DNA of 52,160 nt, taken from the NCBI GenBank assembly GCA_032718475.1, contig JAUCBJ010008791.1:1-52160 (forward strand), in the 5' to 3' direction. This DNA comes from Nemertoderma westbladi (lineage: Eukaryota; Xenacoelomorpha; Nemertodermatida; Nemertodermatidae). The translations under genes were made by a program, and so were the position numbers. Of the stretch, positions 22,887 through 34,229 are shown in pieces (the stretch's first letter is position 1; each line of letters begins with the position of its first letter). The notes below the pieces were generated by a model. It was given only the letters and a program-made list of their open reading frames with translations, did no database searches and was not told the origin of the DNA.

Positions 22887-23091
22887 TTAAGACCATGAAA
22901 CACCATAGGAGCAGCGAGCGGCAGCGGCAACGGCAAGCGGCCGCGGCGAGCGGCCACTTTTTAAAAATAGAACACATTATTTTCTATGGGGAGATGGGTG
23001 ATGATACACCACAAATTACACCACCGCTCGCCGCTCCTCTAGCTGTATCATATCAAAAGTCGCCGCTCCTATGGTGTGTCATGGCCTTTAA
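22887..23091. mobile_element. TTAA-flanked MITE, copy 1
   Basis: TTAA at 22887-22890 and 23088-23091 flank inverted ends (GACCATGAAACACC and, reversed, AGGCCATGACACACC). The inside has GC-rich GAGCGGC repeats around an AT-rich core with TTATTTTCTATGGG. The TTAA target is characteristic of piggyBac-type non-autonomous elements (family knowledge). Confidence 0.7.
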
Positions 23092-23189
23092 TTATGTACT
23101 TATTATTTACGTTACTACATATTTAGCAACCAGTTGCTTGTGGCTTTGATATTCTTTGATATACAGTATTTGATATACTTTGTTAATTC

Positions 23190-23411
23190 TTAAGGCCATG
23201 ATACACCACAAGAGCGGCGAGCGGCAGCGGCAGGGCGAGCGGCCGATGTGAGCGGCGACTTTTACTATGATACACTATACGAGCGGCGAGCGGCAGCAGC
23301 CATTTGTGTTGAATCATCACCCATAGAAAATAATGTGTTTTATTTTTAAAAAGTGGCCGCTCGCCGCGGCCGCTGCCGCTCGCCGCTCCTGTGGTGTATC
23401 ATGGCCTTTAT
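23190..23411. mobile_element. TTAA-flanked MITE, copy 2 (inverted relative to copy 1)
   Basis: It begins TTAAGGCCATGATACACC and ends GGTGTATCATGGCCTTTA. Read in reverse, its core matches copy 1 (GTGGCCGCTCGCCGCGGCC and CATTATTTTCTATGGG). The right target-site copy appears mutated (TTTA). Confidence 0.7.
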
Positions 23412-24620
23412 CCTGTTAACGTCAATAAACTAATAATAATAATAATACTGTCTGACTGTACAGTAGCCAGGTAGCAGTACTACTGTAACATAACATTGTA
23501 AAATATAGTCGGCCCATACAGCCATACTGCCATCTGGCCATATTCAGATATACCGTTCAGCCGTACTGTAGTAGCAGTACTGCAGTATGCAGCAAGCCTA
23601 AGTTTTACATTTTAGGGCGTAGCAGTCGGCTGCACGCACATCGCCTGTCTTCTAGGCATGGCCATACTCCCATGACCCCAGGACCCATACCACCATAACA
23701 GCATAGGCCAGTAGGCAGATTACTGCCATACCTTACTCCTTACATATACAGATATACGATATACATACCACATACAGACATACTTCAGTACTTTAGGCAG
23801 TTAGGCTACCGCCTACCAGTCTGCCAGTTATAGTTCATATCCGTACCGACCTGACCGATATGATATGATATAAGTACCGGTATGAAATACCTATGTTATT
23901 GAGATAATGTTTATTGTTTTGGTTAGAAAAGCCCACCACTGTAACCTGTTCCTTTCCGTTAATTAAGTATGAAAACCAAAGGAATGGCAGAATGGTGGTG
24001 CTGTGGTGTTGCAGTGTTGTGATGCACTGGCTGACTGGTGCAGGGCTGCCAGGCTGCAGGCAGGGTAGGTCAGTAGGTACAGCGTATCTGCGTACAGGTC
24101 AGGCTGTACTGTACAGTACTCTGGTACCGTTACTGCAGTGGTAGCGGGAAAGCTGGAAAGAGTACCGGTACTGCGGTCAAGTGTGGGGGGTGGGACTCAG
24201 GAGTCAGGACCCAATCGAAATGCATCCATCTACTTCCAGACAGCCTGACAGCCAGCGCAGTGGGGAGAATTTACACAAATACCGGAAACCTGGAAACAGC
24301 TGATTACGGTACGTACCCTACTCCCAAACTAAAACAACATGTTCTATTGACTTGTTTATTGTTTTGGTTATAATAACGTGCCACTGCAAGTGCAACCTGG
24401 TCCTTTCAGCTTTTCCCTTAATTAATAATTTAACATTATTGCGAAATATTACCACCCCCCCCCCCCCCCCCCCCACCCCCCACGCCCCCCTTCAGCCACA
24501 CTGCCGTATTTAATATAGACCTAAATAACAAGTACCGGTAGGCCGATTAGTTTCAATTATAAATATAATTAATTATAATAATAATATTAACTATAATAAT
24601 CTAATAATCGTAGGAATATT
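23412..24620. other. Intergenic DNA
   Basis: No gene recognised. It is rich in CAGTA/GTACAG words and has a C20 tract at 24455-24474 shortly before the pogo-like remnant. Confidence 0.4.
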
Positions 24621-24656
24621 TTGCTTATATGCATAGCAATAGCATGCTGCACTACA

Positions 24657-25217
24657 ATGCCTCAAACCTACAAGAAAACTGGGACTCGAAAGTTATATAG
24701 TCGGTCAGAATTAACTCATGCAATAAATCTTATAAATGAAGGACAAACTGTCAGAAACGTTTCCACCACAACTGGAATTCCATTGCGAACTCTAATGCGA
24801 TATAAGTCAGGAGCTGTATCAATACCAAAATCGCCTCAATTTATGAGTATGGTGTTTTTGGAACATGAGGAAAAGGAATTGTCATGGTATTTTATGACAT
24901 GCTCAGATGTGTTCTATGGTTTGAGTACAGAAGATGGGCGACGTCTTGCAAGAGAGTTTGCAGTTAAACTTAATAAAAAGTATCCAAAGAGTTGGGATGC
25001 TAACGAGATGGCTGGAATGGATTGGTTGCGTTCATTCTTAAAACGTAATGGATTATCTTTAAGGAAACCTGAAGTTACATGCAAGGAAAGAGCACAGGAG
25101 TTTAATAAAACTGCAGCATCCTACTTGGACTTGCCCTACTGGCAGCAGCTCATACAGTCTAAGAGCAAGTTAGCCGACTTACTGCCCAGGGACGAGCCAC
25201 ATAAGTCAATCCAATAG
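24657..25217 (+). pseudogene. pogo/Tigger-like transposase N-terminal fragment
   Basis: The likely start is the ATG at 24657 (MPQTYKKTG). Residues about 15-52 from that start form a psq-type helix-turn-helix (SRSELTHAINLINEGQTV, then GIPLRTLMRY). Residues about 65-140 form a CENP-B-type DNA-binding domain with LSTEDGRRLAREFAVKL and GMDWLRSFLKRNGLSLRKPE. This domain pair is typical of pogo/Tigger transposases and their jerky-like relatives. The frame stops after about 186 residues, before the DDE/D catalytic domain. Around 25430-25500 one frame reads ALLPSQPVDVAV, resembling the end of the DDE domain, so most of that domain has decayed or been deleted. It is a dead transposon and not a host gene. 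Confidence 0.8.
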
Positions 25218-25560
25218 TGCAATAAGCGTAGCAAATGATAGTAGAGGTACATCTATCTATATTCTGCACCACCTTGCCGATAATTTCAAGAATTCGGATT
25301 CTTCAACAGGAACAGACGTTGCGTATTATTGTCAGACGGTCATTCTGTGAAGGTTCCGTGCCCATATTGTAAAACTGACTCGTTGTTCCCGGTAAAAATA
25401 CCTACACAGCCGTGACAATGGAATTCTTGTGGCTATAATTCCACCGCTCTACTTCCATCACAGCCTGTGGACGTTGCAGTGTTAATGGATTTATTTATGT
25501 ATTTAGAAGATCTGCAGATATATTTAAAACGCCAAAAAAACGTTATTTCTTATTTTTTAA
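25218..25560 (+). pseudogene. Decayed DDE remnant of the pogo-like element
   Basis: No continuous frame. Short pieces near 25430-25500 resemble the conserved HxxxxLQPLDV-type region at the end of pogo DDE domains, with Q-P-V-D-V retained. Confidence 0.5.
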
Positions 25561-26034
25561 TTGTTAACTACTGTGCATATTTGTTGTATTTTGTTTTAAT
25601 ATACAAATGTGTCACTGACATCTTTTCTGTCAGTGATTTATTTTTCATTTTCAAGTTTTGTAATAATTATATTTGTTTGCCATGTATGTATTGTATAGTA
25701 CAGTAGTATACCGACTGTAAGGTTTGTTTATTGGATGATAAATGGGGGATTCTCAAAAAAAGTGGCCAAAATTGAAAATCATATTTTACATTGCACACAC
25801 ACATTCCACAGAATTTGATCTAATGAACGAAATTACATGCGGTTTTTATTATAGTGGTCAGCTTGTTTTAAGGTAATACACCCACGTAATCATAGTTAAT
25901 TTTCGAATGATTTTTCAAAAAACTTTGAACTTTTAAAGTGTAAAATTTTACCTCACTAAATTTACCTCACCTGTACGTAAACACCATAGAATAATATTGA
26001 TAATGATTCCCTATGTAAAACCAAGACAATAGAT
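25561..26034. other. AT-rich intergenic DNA
   Basis: Nothing recognised. Confidence 0.4.
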
Positions 26035-26140
26035 TAGCCGTAACGCGACTTTTAGAGTAGCCGTACCGCGACTTTCAAAGTCGCGTTACGGCTATTCTCT
26101 CAAAAAATTAGCCGTAACGCGACATTAGCCGTAAGGCGAC
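26035..26140. repeat. Cluster of TAGCCGTAACGCGAC repeats with a hairpin
   Basis: Direct copies at 26035, 26058, 26109 and 26126 and one inverted copy at 26077-26094. The 26058 and 26077 copies form an almost perfect 18-bp hairpin with a one-base loop spacer. Confidence 0.85.
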
Positions 26141-26518
26141 GACACCTATGGGAAGCGAGTTTATTGAAGACAAAACATAGTGTTAATTTTCTCACAGAAT
26201 AATTATCTGAATCCATTAGTTCGATGACATTGATTAATCATCAAGACACCCTTCTATAGAAGGCTAAATGTACACATGGGGTTAGTAATATACAATTACC
26301 ATCTCCTAATTAAAGGCGAATTAAATCCATGGTAATAATTTGTATTGTAAGCATTCATGGGGTAGTTGTGAGTGGGTTCAAAATTCGAATGGCAGGTACC
26401 CTGCATAGCAGCATGATTTCTCAAATGAAATTCTACACGGATCTGAATAATTCTTAACTAAAAAATAAGTATTATTTTAGGACATGAGTAATGTAATAGT
26501 CAGATTAATATATAATTA
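26141..26518. other. Intergenic DNA
   Basis: Nothing recognised. Confidence 0.4.
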
Positions 26519-26539
26519 ATGGGCTGGATAACGATGGAG

Positions 26540-27090
26540 CACTGTCTGCACCACTGTCTACACTACTGTCTGCACCACTGTTTGCACCACTGTCTGCACC
26601 ACTGTCTGCACCACTGTCTGCACCACTGTCTAAACCAGTGTCTGCACCACTGTCTGCACCACTGTCTGCACCACTGTCTGCACCACTGTCTGCACCACTG
26701 TCTGCACCACTGTCTGCACTACTGTCTACACCACTGTCTGCACCAGTGTCTGCACCACTGTCTGCACCAGTGTCTGCACCACTGTCTGCACCACTGTCTG
26801 CACCAGTGTCTGCACCACTGTCTGTACCACTGTCTGCACCACTGTCTGCACCAGTGTCTGCACCACTGTATACACCACTGTCTGCATCACTGTCTGCACC
26901 ACTTTCTGCACCAGTGTCTGCACCACTGTCTGCACCACTGTCTGCACCACTGTCTGCACCACTGTCTGCACCAGTGTCTGCACCACTGTCTGCACCACTG
27001 TCTGCACCACTATCTGCACCACTGTCTGCACAACTGTCTGCACCACTGTCGGCACCACTGTCTGCACCACTGTCTGCACCGCTGTCTGCT
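26540..27090. repeat. 12-bp minisatellite array, copy 1
   Basis: The unit CTGTCTGCACCA repeats about 46 times with point variants. Twelve is divisible by 3 and the unit has no stop, so several frames on both strands are open with four-residue periods (HCLH, SAPL, VVQT). These are repeat artefacts. Confidence 0.95.
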
Positions 27091-27390
27091 TAACGTTTAC
27101 ACCCTCACTGCTGCTATGTTAGGTGGGAGGCCTGCTGATTAAATTCTAAGCACTGGGTCGCTCAAATGTGTTATAGGTTAATAATAATGAATGGGGAGGA
27201 ACCCAACTACACTACATTTGTCTATGGACTTCTTATAGCCTGCTTGCTGACTTTTTATTAACTGTGTTCGTCTCTCAGAAGCAAAGACTCTAATTGACTA
27301 ATGTTATAAATTCGAACAAAAAATTAAAACATCTGCTCCGGAACACACATATTTACTACACTGAAACACATAAATTCATTAACAATAGTC
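27091..27390. repeat. Segmental duplication flank, copy 1
   Basis: These 300 bp recur at 27931-28230 with two differences noticed. They were duplicated together with the 12-bp array. Confidence 0.9.
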
Positions 27391-27395
27391 CATTA

Positions 27396-27930
27396 GTCTG
27401 CACCACTGTCTGCACTACTGTCTGCACCACTGTTTGCACCACTGTCTGCACCACTGTCTGCACCACTGTCTGCACCACTGTCTAAACCAGTGTCTGCACC
27501 ACTGTCTGCACCACTGTCTGCACCACTGTTTGCACCACTGTCTGCACCACTGTCTGCACCACTGTCTGCACCACTGTCTACACCACTGTCTGCACCAGTG
27601 TCTGCACCACTGTCTGCACCAGTGTCTGCACCACTGTCTGCACCACTGTCTGCACCAGTGTCTGCACCACTGTCTGTACCACTGTCTGCACCACTGTCTG
27701 CACCAGTGTCTGCACCACTGTATACACCACTGTCTGCATCACTGTCTGCACCACTTTCTGCACCAGTGTCTGCACCACTGTCTGCACCACTGTCTGCACC
27801 ACTGTCTGCACCAGTGTCTGCACCACTGTCTGCACCACTGTCTGCACCACTATCTGCACCACTGTCTGCACAACTGTCTGCACCACTGTCGGCACCACTG
27901 TCTGCACCACTGTCTGCACCGCTGTCTGCT
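27396..27930. repeat. 12-bp minisatellite array, copy 2
   Basis: Same unit and nearly the same order of variants as copy 1. The offset between copies changes from 852 to 840 bp across the array, so copy 2 has lost one 12-bp unit net. Confidence 0.95.
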
Positions 27931-28230
27931 TAACGTTTACACCCTCACTGCTGCTATGTTAGGTGGGAGGCCTGCTGATTAAATTCTAAGCACTGGGTCG
28001 CTCAAATGTGTTATAGGTTAATAATAATGAATGGGGAGGAACCCAACTACACTACATTTATCTATGGACTTCTTATAGCCTGCTTGCTGACTTTTTATTA
28101 ACTGTGTTCGTCTCTCAGAAGCAAAGACTCTAATTGACTAATGTTATAAATTCGAACAAAAAATTAAAACATCTGCCCCGGAACACACATATTTACTACA
28201 CTGAAACACATAAATTCATTAACAATAGTC
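27931..28230. repeat. Segmental duplication flank, copy 2
   Basis: Second copy of 27091-27390. Homology ends at AACAATAGTC. Confidence 0.9.
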
Positions 28231-28264
28231 AGATGTGTCATATTTATTTCATTTGAGTCGGCTT

Positions 28265-28514
28265 ATTCTAACAACAATAAACGGTGTTGTTACCAATTAA
28301 GTGAAAGCAGTAGGTTACAGAGACGGCTTTTACTAACCAAAACAATAAACGATGTTGTTACCAATTGAGGGAAAGGAGTAGGTTACTGAGACGGCTCCCT
28401 AGTAGGTTACTGAGGCGGCTCCCTATAAGCATCAACACGTCTAAAACACGTGGATACGACGTAAGGCGGCTCCCTATAAGCATCAACACGTCTAAAACAC
28501 GTGGATACGACGTA
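28265..28514. repeat. Nested short tandem duplications
   Basis: A segment of about 70 bp with GTTGTTACCAATT and AGTAGGTTAC is repeated (about 28275 and 28345). Then AGTAGGTTACTGAGRCGGCT is repeated. Then a 51-bp unit starting at 28413 (AGGCGGCTCCCTATAAGC) is repeated at 28464. Confidence 0.85.
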
Positions 28515-28760
28515 ATTATTTGACGTCAACGTGTTGAAAATGATGTCCTGGCAACGTGTATTTTGTAAGTGTCAAACACGTGTTTGAGCACGTCAAACCA
28601 TGACGTGCTACAGTTTACGTCAATTGATTTGTTAGACACGTGTCAATTACGTCATCAGACGTCAAATACTACACTGGAACACCACACAAGCACGTCAAAT
28701 GACGTGCTAGACACGTACCAATAACATACGCCACATAACTACACCACACAAGCACGTACG
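28413..28760. promoter_or_regulatory. Dense cluster of ACGT-core motifs
   Basis: About 20 ACGT cores occur in about 350 bp, many as CACGTG (E-box/bHLH core) or TGACGTCA/GACGTC (CREB/ATF-like core), often in overlapping palindromes such as AACACGTGTTTG. Motif identities follow established binding preferences. A regulatory role is inference, since no gene starts within 2 kb. Confidence 0.35.
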
Positions 28761-28922
28761 CGTCGCTTTTTACATCGCTTAGATCCATGACAGTTATGAT
28801 TGAAATTGATTTTACTTTCTTGACGGTGTTTATTGATACTATAATAAAGACTAGCAGCAGGCGGCCCTTCGGGCCGCCTACAGCTAGTAACATTTGATCA
28901 CACTAAAAACAATAAGTGACAT

Positions 28923-29827
28923 TATACACCATGTCCCGTAATAGTGTCATTTTCTGATGACACGGACCCCCCCCCCCCCCAGATTTTTTTACAAATCTTT
29001 ATCATATTGCTTGAAATTTGAAACACAACTAGTTCCACTCACCGTCGATGACCCCATGAAGCCGGAATTTTGGATTTTGCCTTTAAATTTTTTGTGTATA
29101 AGCGTTCATAAGAGTTCGTATAAGCGTTTTAAAAAAGTCTCTTTAGCGAAATCGCACCCTCCGTATCGTGGCCATTCTTCTCATTAGTCGTAATTTTTTC
29201 ATTAAATTATTAAAAAGCTTGCGTTGCAAGGATTCCAAATATGTAACAATATCTGAATTTCGTTGAGAAACAACTGAGATATAGGCGTTCAATTTTTAAT
29301 AAATACACAAAATTCTAGAATGTGTTATTTATTTTATAAGTTGGTTGGCAACAGCGGTAATCCTATCCAATATATCTACTGTATTGCATAGCTATTCATA
29401 CTTAAACAAAATGTTCCAGAATATCGTGTATTTATTAAATAGAATAAATGGCCTTCAGCGAACGATACTTCTTGCAATCTTTGAACACCTGTATCTCAAT
29501 TGTTTCTCAACGAAATTCAGATATTGTTACATATTTCGAATCCTTGCAAAGCAAGCTTTTTAATGATATGACTTATGTTATGACTTATGTGAAGAATGGC
29601 CACGATACGGAGGAGACACTTTTTTAAAAAGCTTATAAAAAAAAATTAAAAGAAAAATCTAAAATTCCGGCTTCATGGGGTCATCGACGGTGAGTGGAAC
29701 TAGATATGTTTCAAATTTCAAGCAATATAATAAATATTTGTAGAAAAATCTGGGGCCGTGTCAGATTCATGTCAGGGAGTGTCCGAGTCATCAGAAAATG
29801 ACACTATATTACGGGACATGGTGTATA
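28923..29827. mobile_element. 0.9-kb foldback DNA element with very long inverted arms
   Basis: The left end TATACACCATGTCCCG and the right end CGGGACATGGTGTATA are exact inverses, and homology extends inward about 390 bp per arm. Examples are GAAGCCGGAATTTT with its inverse near 29670, and CAATATCTGAATTTCG with its inverse near 29520. The loop is about 29315-29440. A TA dinucleotide lies at each edge of CACCATGTCCCG, compatible with a mariner-type TA target. A C14 tract sits in the left arm at 28967-28980 and is absent from the right arm. No transposase. Confidence 0.8.
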
Positions 29828-30962
29828 CTTATTATATATAGTGACGGAAATCGCAAATTTTTCTGAATTGTCAATAGAAAAGAAAATGAAAAGAAAAACA
29901 TTAATTATTACGCACATTTAGAAGCAGGAAAATAATAGTCAACCATGTTTATACAGTTGTTGCTACTTTGTATGTAATAAATCATAACCTTAATGGAGTT
30001 AATACTCTTCAAATACATACAAATTTGAACACTATTACACTGTAATATTGTTTATATAAGAAGTTCAGGAAACACAACATTGGTGACTGTTGTGTTGCCA
30101 TTGGGGGTAAAATTCTGAGACCACTGAATGTTGTACAACGGCTCAGGGCTACATATAACTGCCGTGGATAAATACATCTTCATCTAAATAGACTCCAACC
30201 ATCTTTAATTACCAATTAATTACCAATAACAATAATTCGAATCCAAATGGTTAGGACGTTGACACACAGGCAGTAAAAGTGTTATATTATTATTATCATT
30301 GCCATGAGTAATCAAATTGAAAAGTTATGTCAATTTTATTCCTTTTAGAGAAGTTTGCTGTGATTGGTACTCAGCCTTGGTCTTGGATTTGGTATCTCAG
30401 CCTGCCTTTATACAACCAGCCTTAGCCAACCTGCCCAGGCTGTGGTTCTGGCTATGCTAGGCTGAGGGCTAAGGTACTGTAGTTTTATAGCTTGTGGTGA
30501 AGCAGTGAGCTTATCTAATTGACCAAGACACGACGGACGATTTGGATGGATATACAGATATATGGATAAAACATTATTATATAATGTAACCAACGGACGA
30601 TAAATTTAATATCCGAATAAATTGTTAATTAACAACTAATACACACAAATTAAAATGGCACTGATATATGTAGCACAAGTTTGATTTGGAAATGAATATA
30701 AATATAAAAATTACAAGATGGAGGGGAAAAAATTATTGGCAAAGATAACAGGGGCGTCTTACTATTGCATACTGTTCTGCTTCTGGGCGTTAGCAGTCTG
30801 CCAATTAGGCAATTTCAGTATTTATGCGTACCGGTATAACAGTCTGAAGGGTTTACAGATTGATAATTTTATGCTATTTTATTACCGTACCGGTACAGCG
30901 GTACCAGTCAGCCAGTAGCGGTAGGCCTAATACAGTACAACAGTAATATCCGTAATGCTGTA
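29828..30962. other. Intergenic DNA upstream of POLR2D
   Basis: No gene recognised. The last 100 bp before the POLR2D start are rich in ACCGGTAC words. No TATA box in a typical place. Confidence 0.4.
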
Positions 30963-31382
30963 ATGGATCCTTCAAATAAGGATGAACCTGTGGAAGAGGA
31001 TGCGACTGAGCTACAGTTCCCCAAAGAGTTTGAGAACGCAGAAACTCTACTAAACTCTGAGGTTTACATGCTGTTGCAACACCGGAAAACCCAATCGGAA
31101 TCGGCGGAAGACGACCAGGAACTGGGCGAAGTTTTCACGAAAACTCATCAGTATACCGAACATTTCTCCCGGTTCAAGAATCGCGAGACCATCATGGCCA
31201 TCCGGACTCTCGTCGGACAAAAGAAGTTGCACAAGTTCGAGATGGCGGCCATCGCGAACCTGTGTCCGGAATCCGCGGACGAAGCGAAGTCACTGATCCC
31301 GAGTCTCGAGGGCCGATTCGAGGACGAGGAAATACAGCAGTTACTCGATGACATTCAGACTAAACGCAGTTTCCAATATTAA
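30963..31382 (+). CDS. POLR2D: RNA polymerase II subunit RPB4 (intronless)
   Basis: RPB4 pairs with RPB7 to form the stalk of RNA polymerase II, which contacts nascent RNA and initiation and mRNA-decay factors in the nucleus and cytoplasm. The 139-residue product is close to the usual animal length of about 142. It starts [17 protein letters not shown] and then carries [18 protein letters not shown], the conserved N-terminal tip-associated segment. The helical HRDC-like domain follows with [26 protein letters not shown] and the near-invariant [19 protein letters not shown], ending KRSFQY. There is no frame break. Vertebrate POLR2D has several introns and this copy has none. A poly(A)-tailed retrocopy is possible, but the intact frame and lack of an A tail argue for the active gene. 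A candidate ATTAAA poly(A) signal lies at 31487-31492. Confidence 0.97.
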   Translation: MDPSNKDEPVEEDATELQFPKEFENAETLLNSEVYMLLQHRKTQSESAEDDQELGEVFTKTHQYTEHFSRFKNRETIMAIRTLVGQKKLHKFEMAAIANLCPESADEAKSLIPSLEGRFEDEEIQQLLDDIQTKRSFQY

Positions 31383-33129
31383 CCCTGTAATCCATCACTT
31401 ATTTATTTTAGAAGGATACATGTCAGCATGTTGTTAATGATAAAAATCGTTGCAATGCAGTTTATGTTTTACTCTGTAAATATTATATTAAATACGTTGA
31501 TCCTCTTACAAACTTATTTTCAGCCGATTGCACTTTATTAGGACCTGCCCTACTGGATAATGTTTTATGTAAATTACCAATCAATCAGCCAATGACTGAA
31601 TGAGAGAAGCAGAAACAGTGGCAGTTTTGTCTATCAGAGTGTCAGAAGTCAAAAAGAAGCGAAACTCAAAAACTATTTACAGGTGTACTTATCAACCTAT
31701 ACGCAGGCAATCTGGATTTTATCTAGGTTGTTATATTGGGCTCGTTATTGCAGTATTGATGTCAATCTGTTGGGTTTAATATTTATAAAACAAAATTTCT
31801 AACTTTATATAACGATATAATATACAGTATTAACAATATATTATGTACAACAACATAACTATTTACACATAACTATTTACATAATTATATGAAAAATAGC
31901 ACTTTTCAGCGTTGTAACCCGAGTGTAATTATGTACCGAGCGAGCGCAGCGAGGGATCATATATATTACAAGGGCCATAAACGCGCTGAATAGTACCCTT
32001 TTCACACAATGATCTTGATCTACGTAATTTTATTAGATTATGTTAATTTATCGGCTTTGCCTTCTGAATGCTTAATCATTAACTTTAAAATATTATAATG
32101 TTTCGAAATATTAATGATATTCATATCATTTTTATGCATTTAATTGCAGGAACTGTAACACCAGTATGGTAAATAATCTTACACTTAGCCTACGGTGACT
32201 ATCATCAATATATCAAAACGTTTTCTAGAAGTTTATATTGTTACTATGTTAGTACTTGTTTTGCAACGTTCCGTCCTTTAGGCCGCAACGCTGCAAAGTG
32301 GTACTTTACTGAGTTACATACGAGGATATCACCAGAAATCTGGTAAGTTGACATAATGTAACAAATATTATTTCTGTTAAAAACAAAGACGGACAATGTT
32401 AAAAATAAGAGTTAAAAACGCGTATTAAATAAGTGTAAAAACCCCCGAAATCATATAAACCCTGTGTGGTTCTGGTCTGTTTCGTAGGTGTTAATTCTAT
32501 TAGAGAGGCTAAGGCAATTATTTCCAATAGGAAGTACCATATATATTATACTTACTGGTGTTCTTCATGAGTGGTCCAACTGTTAGTAAGAAAGCAGGAC
32601 AATTCAGCCCCGGAAAATTCGCGTTCAGCTTCCAGACAATTCGTTCCGATTTATTTGTGGTTTGGTTCCTAATTTGGCGGATTTTCACTCACTGTCTCTG
32701 TGTTTCATACAGTAGGCCACATATTAATGAAACGTAAATATTGTCCTTCACGGAATAGTCATTTATTTCTACTTTTAGTAATTTCTGATTTATTTGTTTT
32801 TTATTTATTTTTCAGCACCATATCGTTTACAGTGTTTTCCCGTGAGTTTGGTCTGTATCTGTAGACTGTACATCTGCCTCACCGGTTAGAGGCCGGGCAT
32901 CCTAGTTGTCTAGTTACCCCGGGCATTTGATTCGCCCAAGTATTAGAAGAGAAATCAGCTCCGTTCCTCGCCAGTAGTCGTTTGTGTACTTGGTATCTGT
33001 TTATTTAGACACCCTGGACTGGGATTTCTTGGCAGGTACAGTACGAACCCGTATATACTGCTGGATTCTACAGTAAGGTATTTCGTTACTAGGATTCGGT
33101 AGGCGGTATACTACTGGACTTATCATTCT
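31383..33129. other. POLR2D 3' flank and intergenic DNA
   Basis: Contains the likely POLR2D 3' UTR. 31880-32015 has a weak inverted pair (GAAAAATAGCACTTTTCAGCG and CGCTGAATAGTACCCTTTTC). One possible exon is listed separately at 32282-32342. Confidence 0.4.
32282..32342 (+). CDS. Possible internal exon of an unknown gene
   Basis: A pyrimidine-leaning stretch ending CCTTTAG precedes 32282, and a strong donor GTAAGT starts at 32343. The 61-bp interval is open in two frames, one reading AATLQSGTLLSYIRGYHQKS. No family is recognised and partner exons are uncertain (a candidate acceptor TTTCGTAG ends near 32489). Splice-site pairs also arise by chance. Confidence 0.2.
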
Positions 33130-33592
33130 TTTTGGAGTTAACAAAAAGATCAACACTAGAAGCAGCCAGTTCTAATAACCCGAGGAGCCGTTTGACTCCC
33201 TCTAATGATTCTGAGAGTACTCCTAAGTCATCAGCAAAGTCTTAATCAGTTAAGTACTTGGCAGGATTTCATCGACTTCTGCAGCCAGTAGGTGGAGTTA
33301 TCATCACCCCATCATCATTATGATGATCTAAGGACATGCATAGAACATAGTCAACCACAATTATGAATAAGAATGGCGCAAGTGTGTCTCCCTGGAGGAC
33401 GCCCCATAACACTTCAAATGGTTCTGTGTCACCGTCAACAGTAGACACAAATTTTGTCGAACCATCGTATACTAATCTGATTGCTGCAATAATTTCATCA
33501 GGAATCCCATATATTGAAAGTATGCTGAACATGTGAGCGAGAGACTGAATCAAAGGGCTCGAAGAAGTCAACAAAGATAACAGCCAGATCAC
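33130..33592 (-). pseudogene. LINE reverse transcriptase fragment (RT core)
   Basis: The minus-strand frame includes YGIPDEIIAAIRLVYDGS, then VSTVDGDTEPFEV and GVLQGDTLAPFLF followed by VDYVL. These are the RT finger/palm motifs of a LINE family with a GVLQGDTLAPFLF signature. The sequence is closely related to 40940-41400. The frame is broken toward the 3' end and lacks an intact YADD region. Confidence 0.75.
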
Positions 33593-33609
33593 AATATGCT
33601 ACATATAGT

Positions 33610-34010
33610 AATATGAGACTTTACACCTGCCGAAACATTAAAACCATTTCCAATCATAAACCGAGTGGATTAGATGAAATCCCTGCATAGGTATGCAAAA
33701 CAGGGTTGAATCCATCTATATAGATAAAGTTCTCGAAATCCAAATAGCTTATGGAATACCAGAAGTAATCGACGATGACATTATTAGGCTGCTGGCGACT
33801 GCAAGGCGACACATTGGCGCCATTACTATTCGTAATTGTATACTGGATTACGCAATAAGGACGGCCACAAAGGGTGAAAATAATACAATCACAGACACCA
33901 CCAACTTTAGGATGACATTGCCCTGTTTTCTAATACGCTAGCTGGTGCACAACTTAATGTTGAATAAGGTGGAAAAGGCTGATAAAGTGCTTGAATTGCA
34001 GATTCAATTC
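33610..34010 (+). pseudogene. Second LINE RT fragment in opposite orientation
   Basis: Plus-strand pieces read HKPSGLDEIPA, then IAYGIPE and ILDYAIRTATKG, which are RT motifs of a related but different LINE. Several stops and deletions. It abuts the minus-strand fragment 33130-33592 back to back. Confidence 0.6.
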
Positions 34011-34229
34011 CAATAAAGTAAAATCGTTGTCGCTGACATCAAAATAAGGGACAGTTACGTAGAAGATTGAGTGGTGACATTATTAAAGTATTTGTAAGTA
34101 ACTTTCTAAAATATGCTAAAAATGTTTTATTGATCAGAGAATGGCATTAATGCCCCAAATAGACTTCTATTTATATACTTTAGACACAGGCAATAATCGC
34201 ACCTAATAATGGTTCTGTCCACCATAATA

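Noticed and set aside
26519-27982. Open frames with HCLH, SAPL and VVQT repeats
   Set aside because: By-products of the 12-bp array. Several frames on both strands are equally open.
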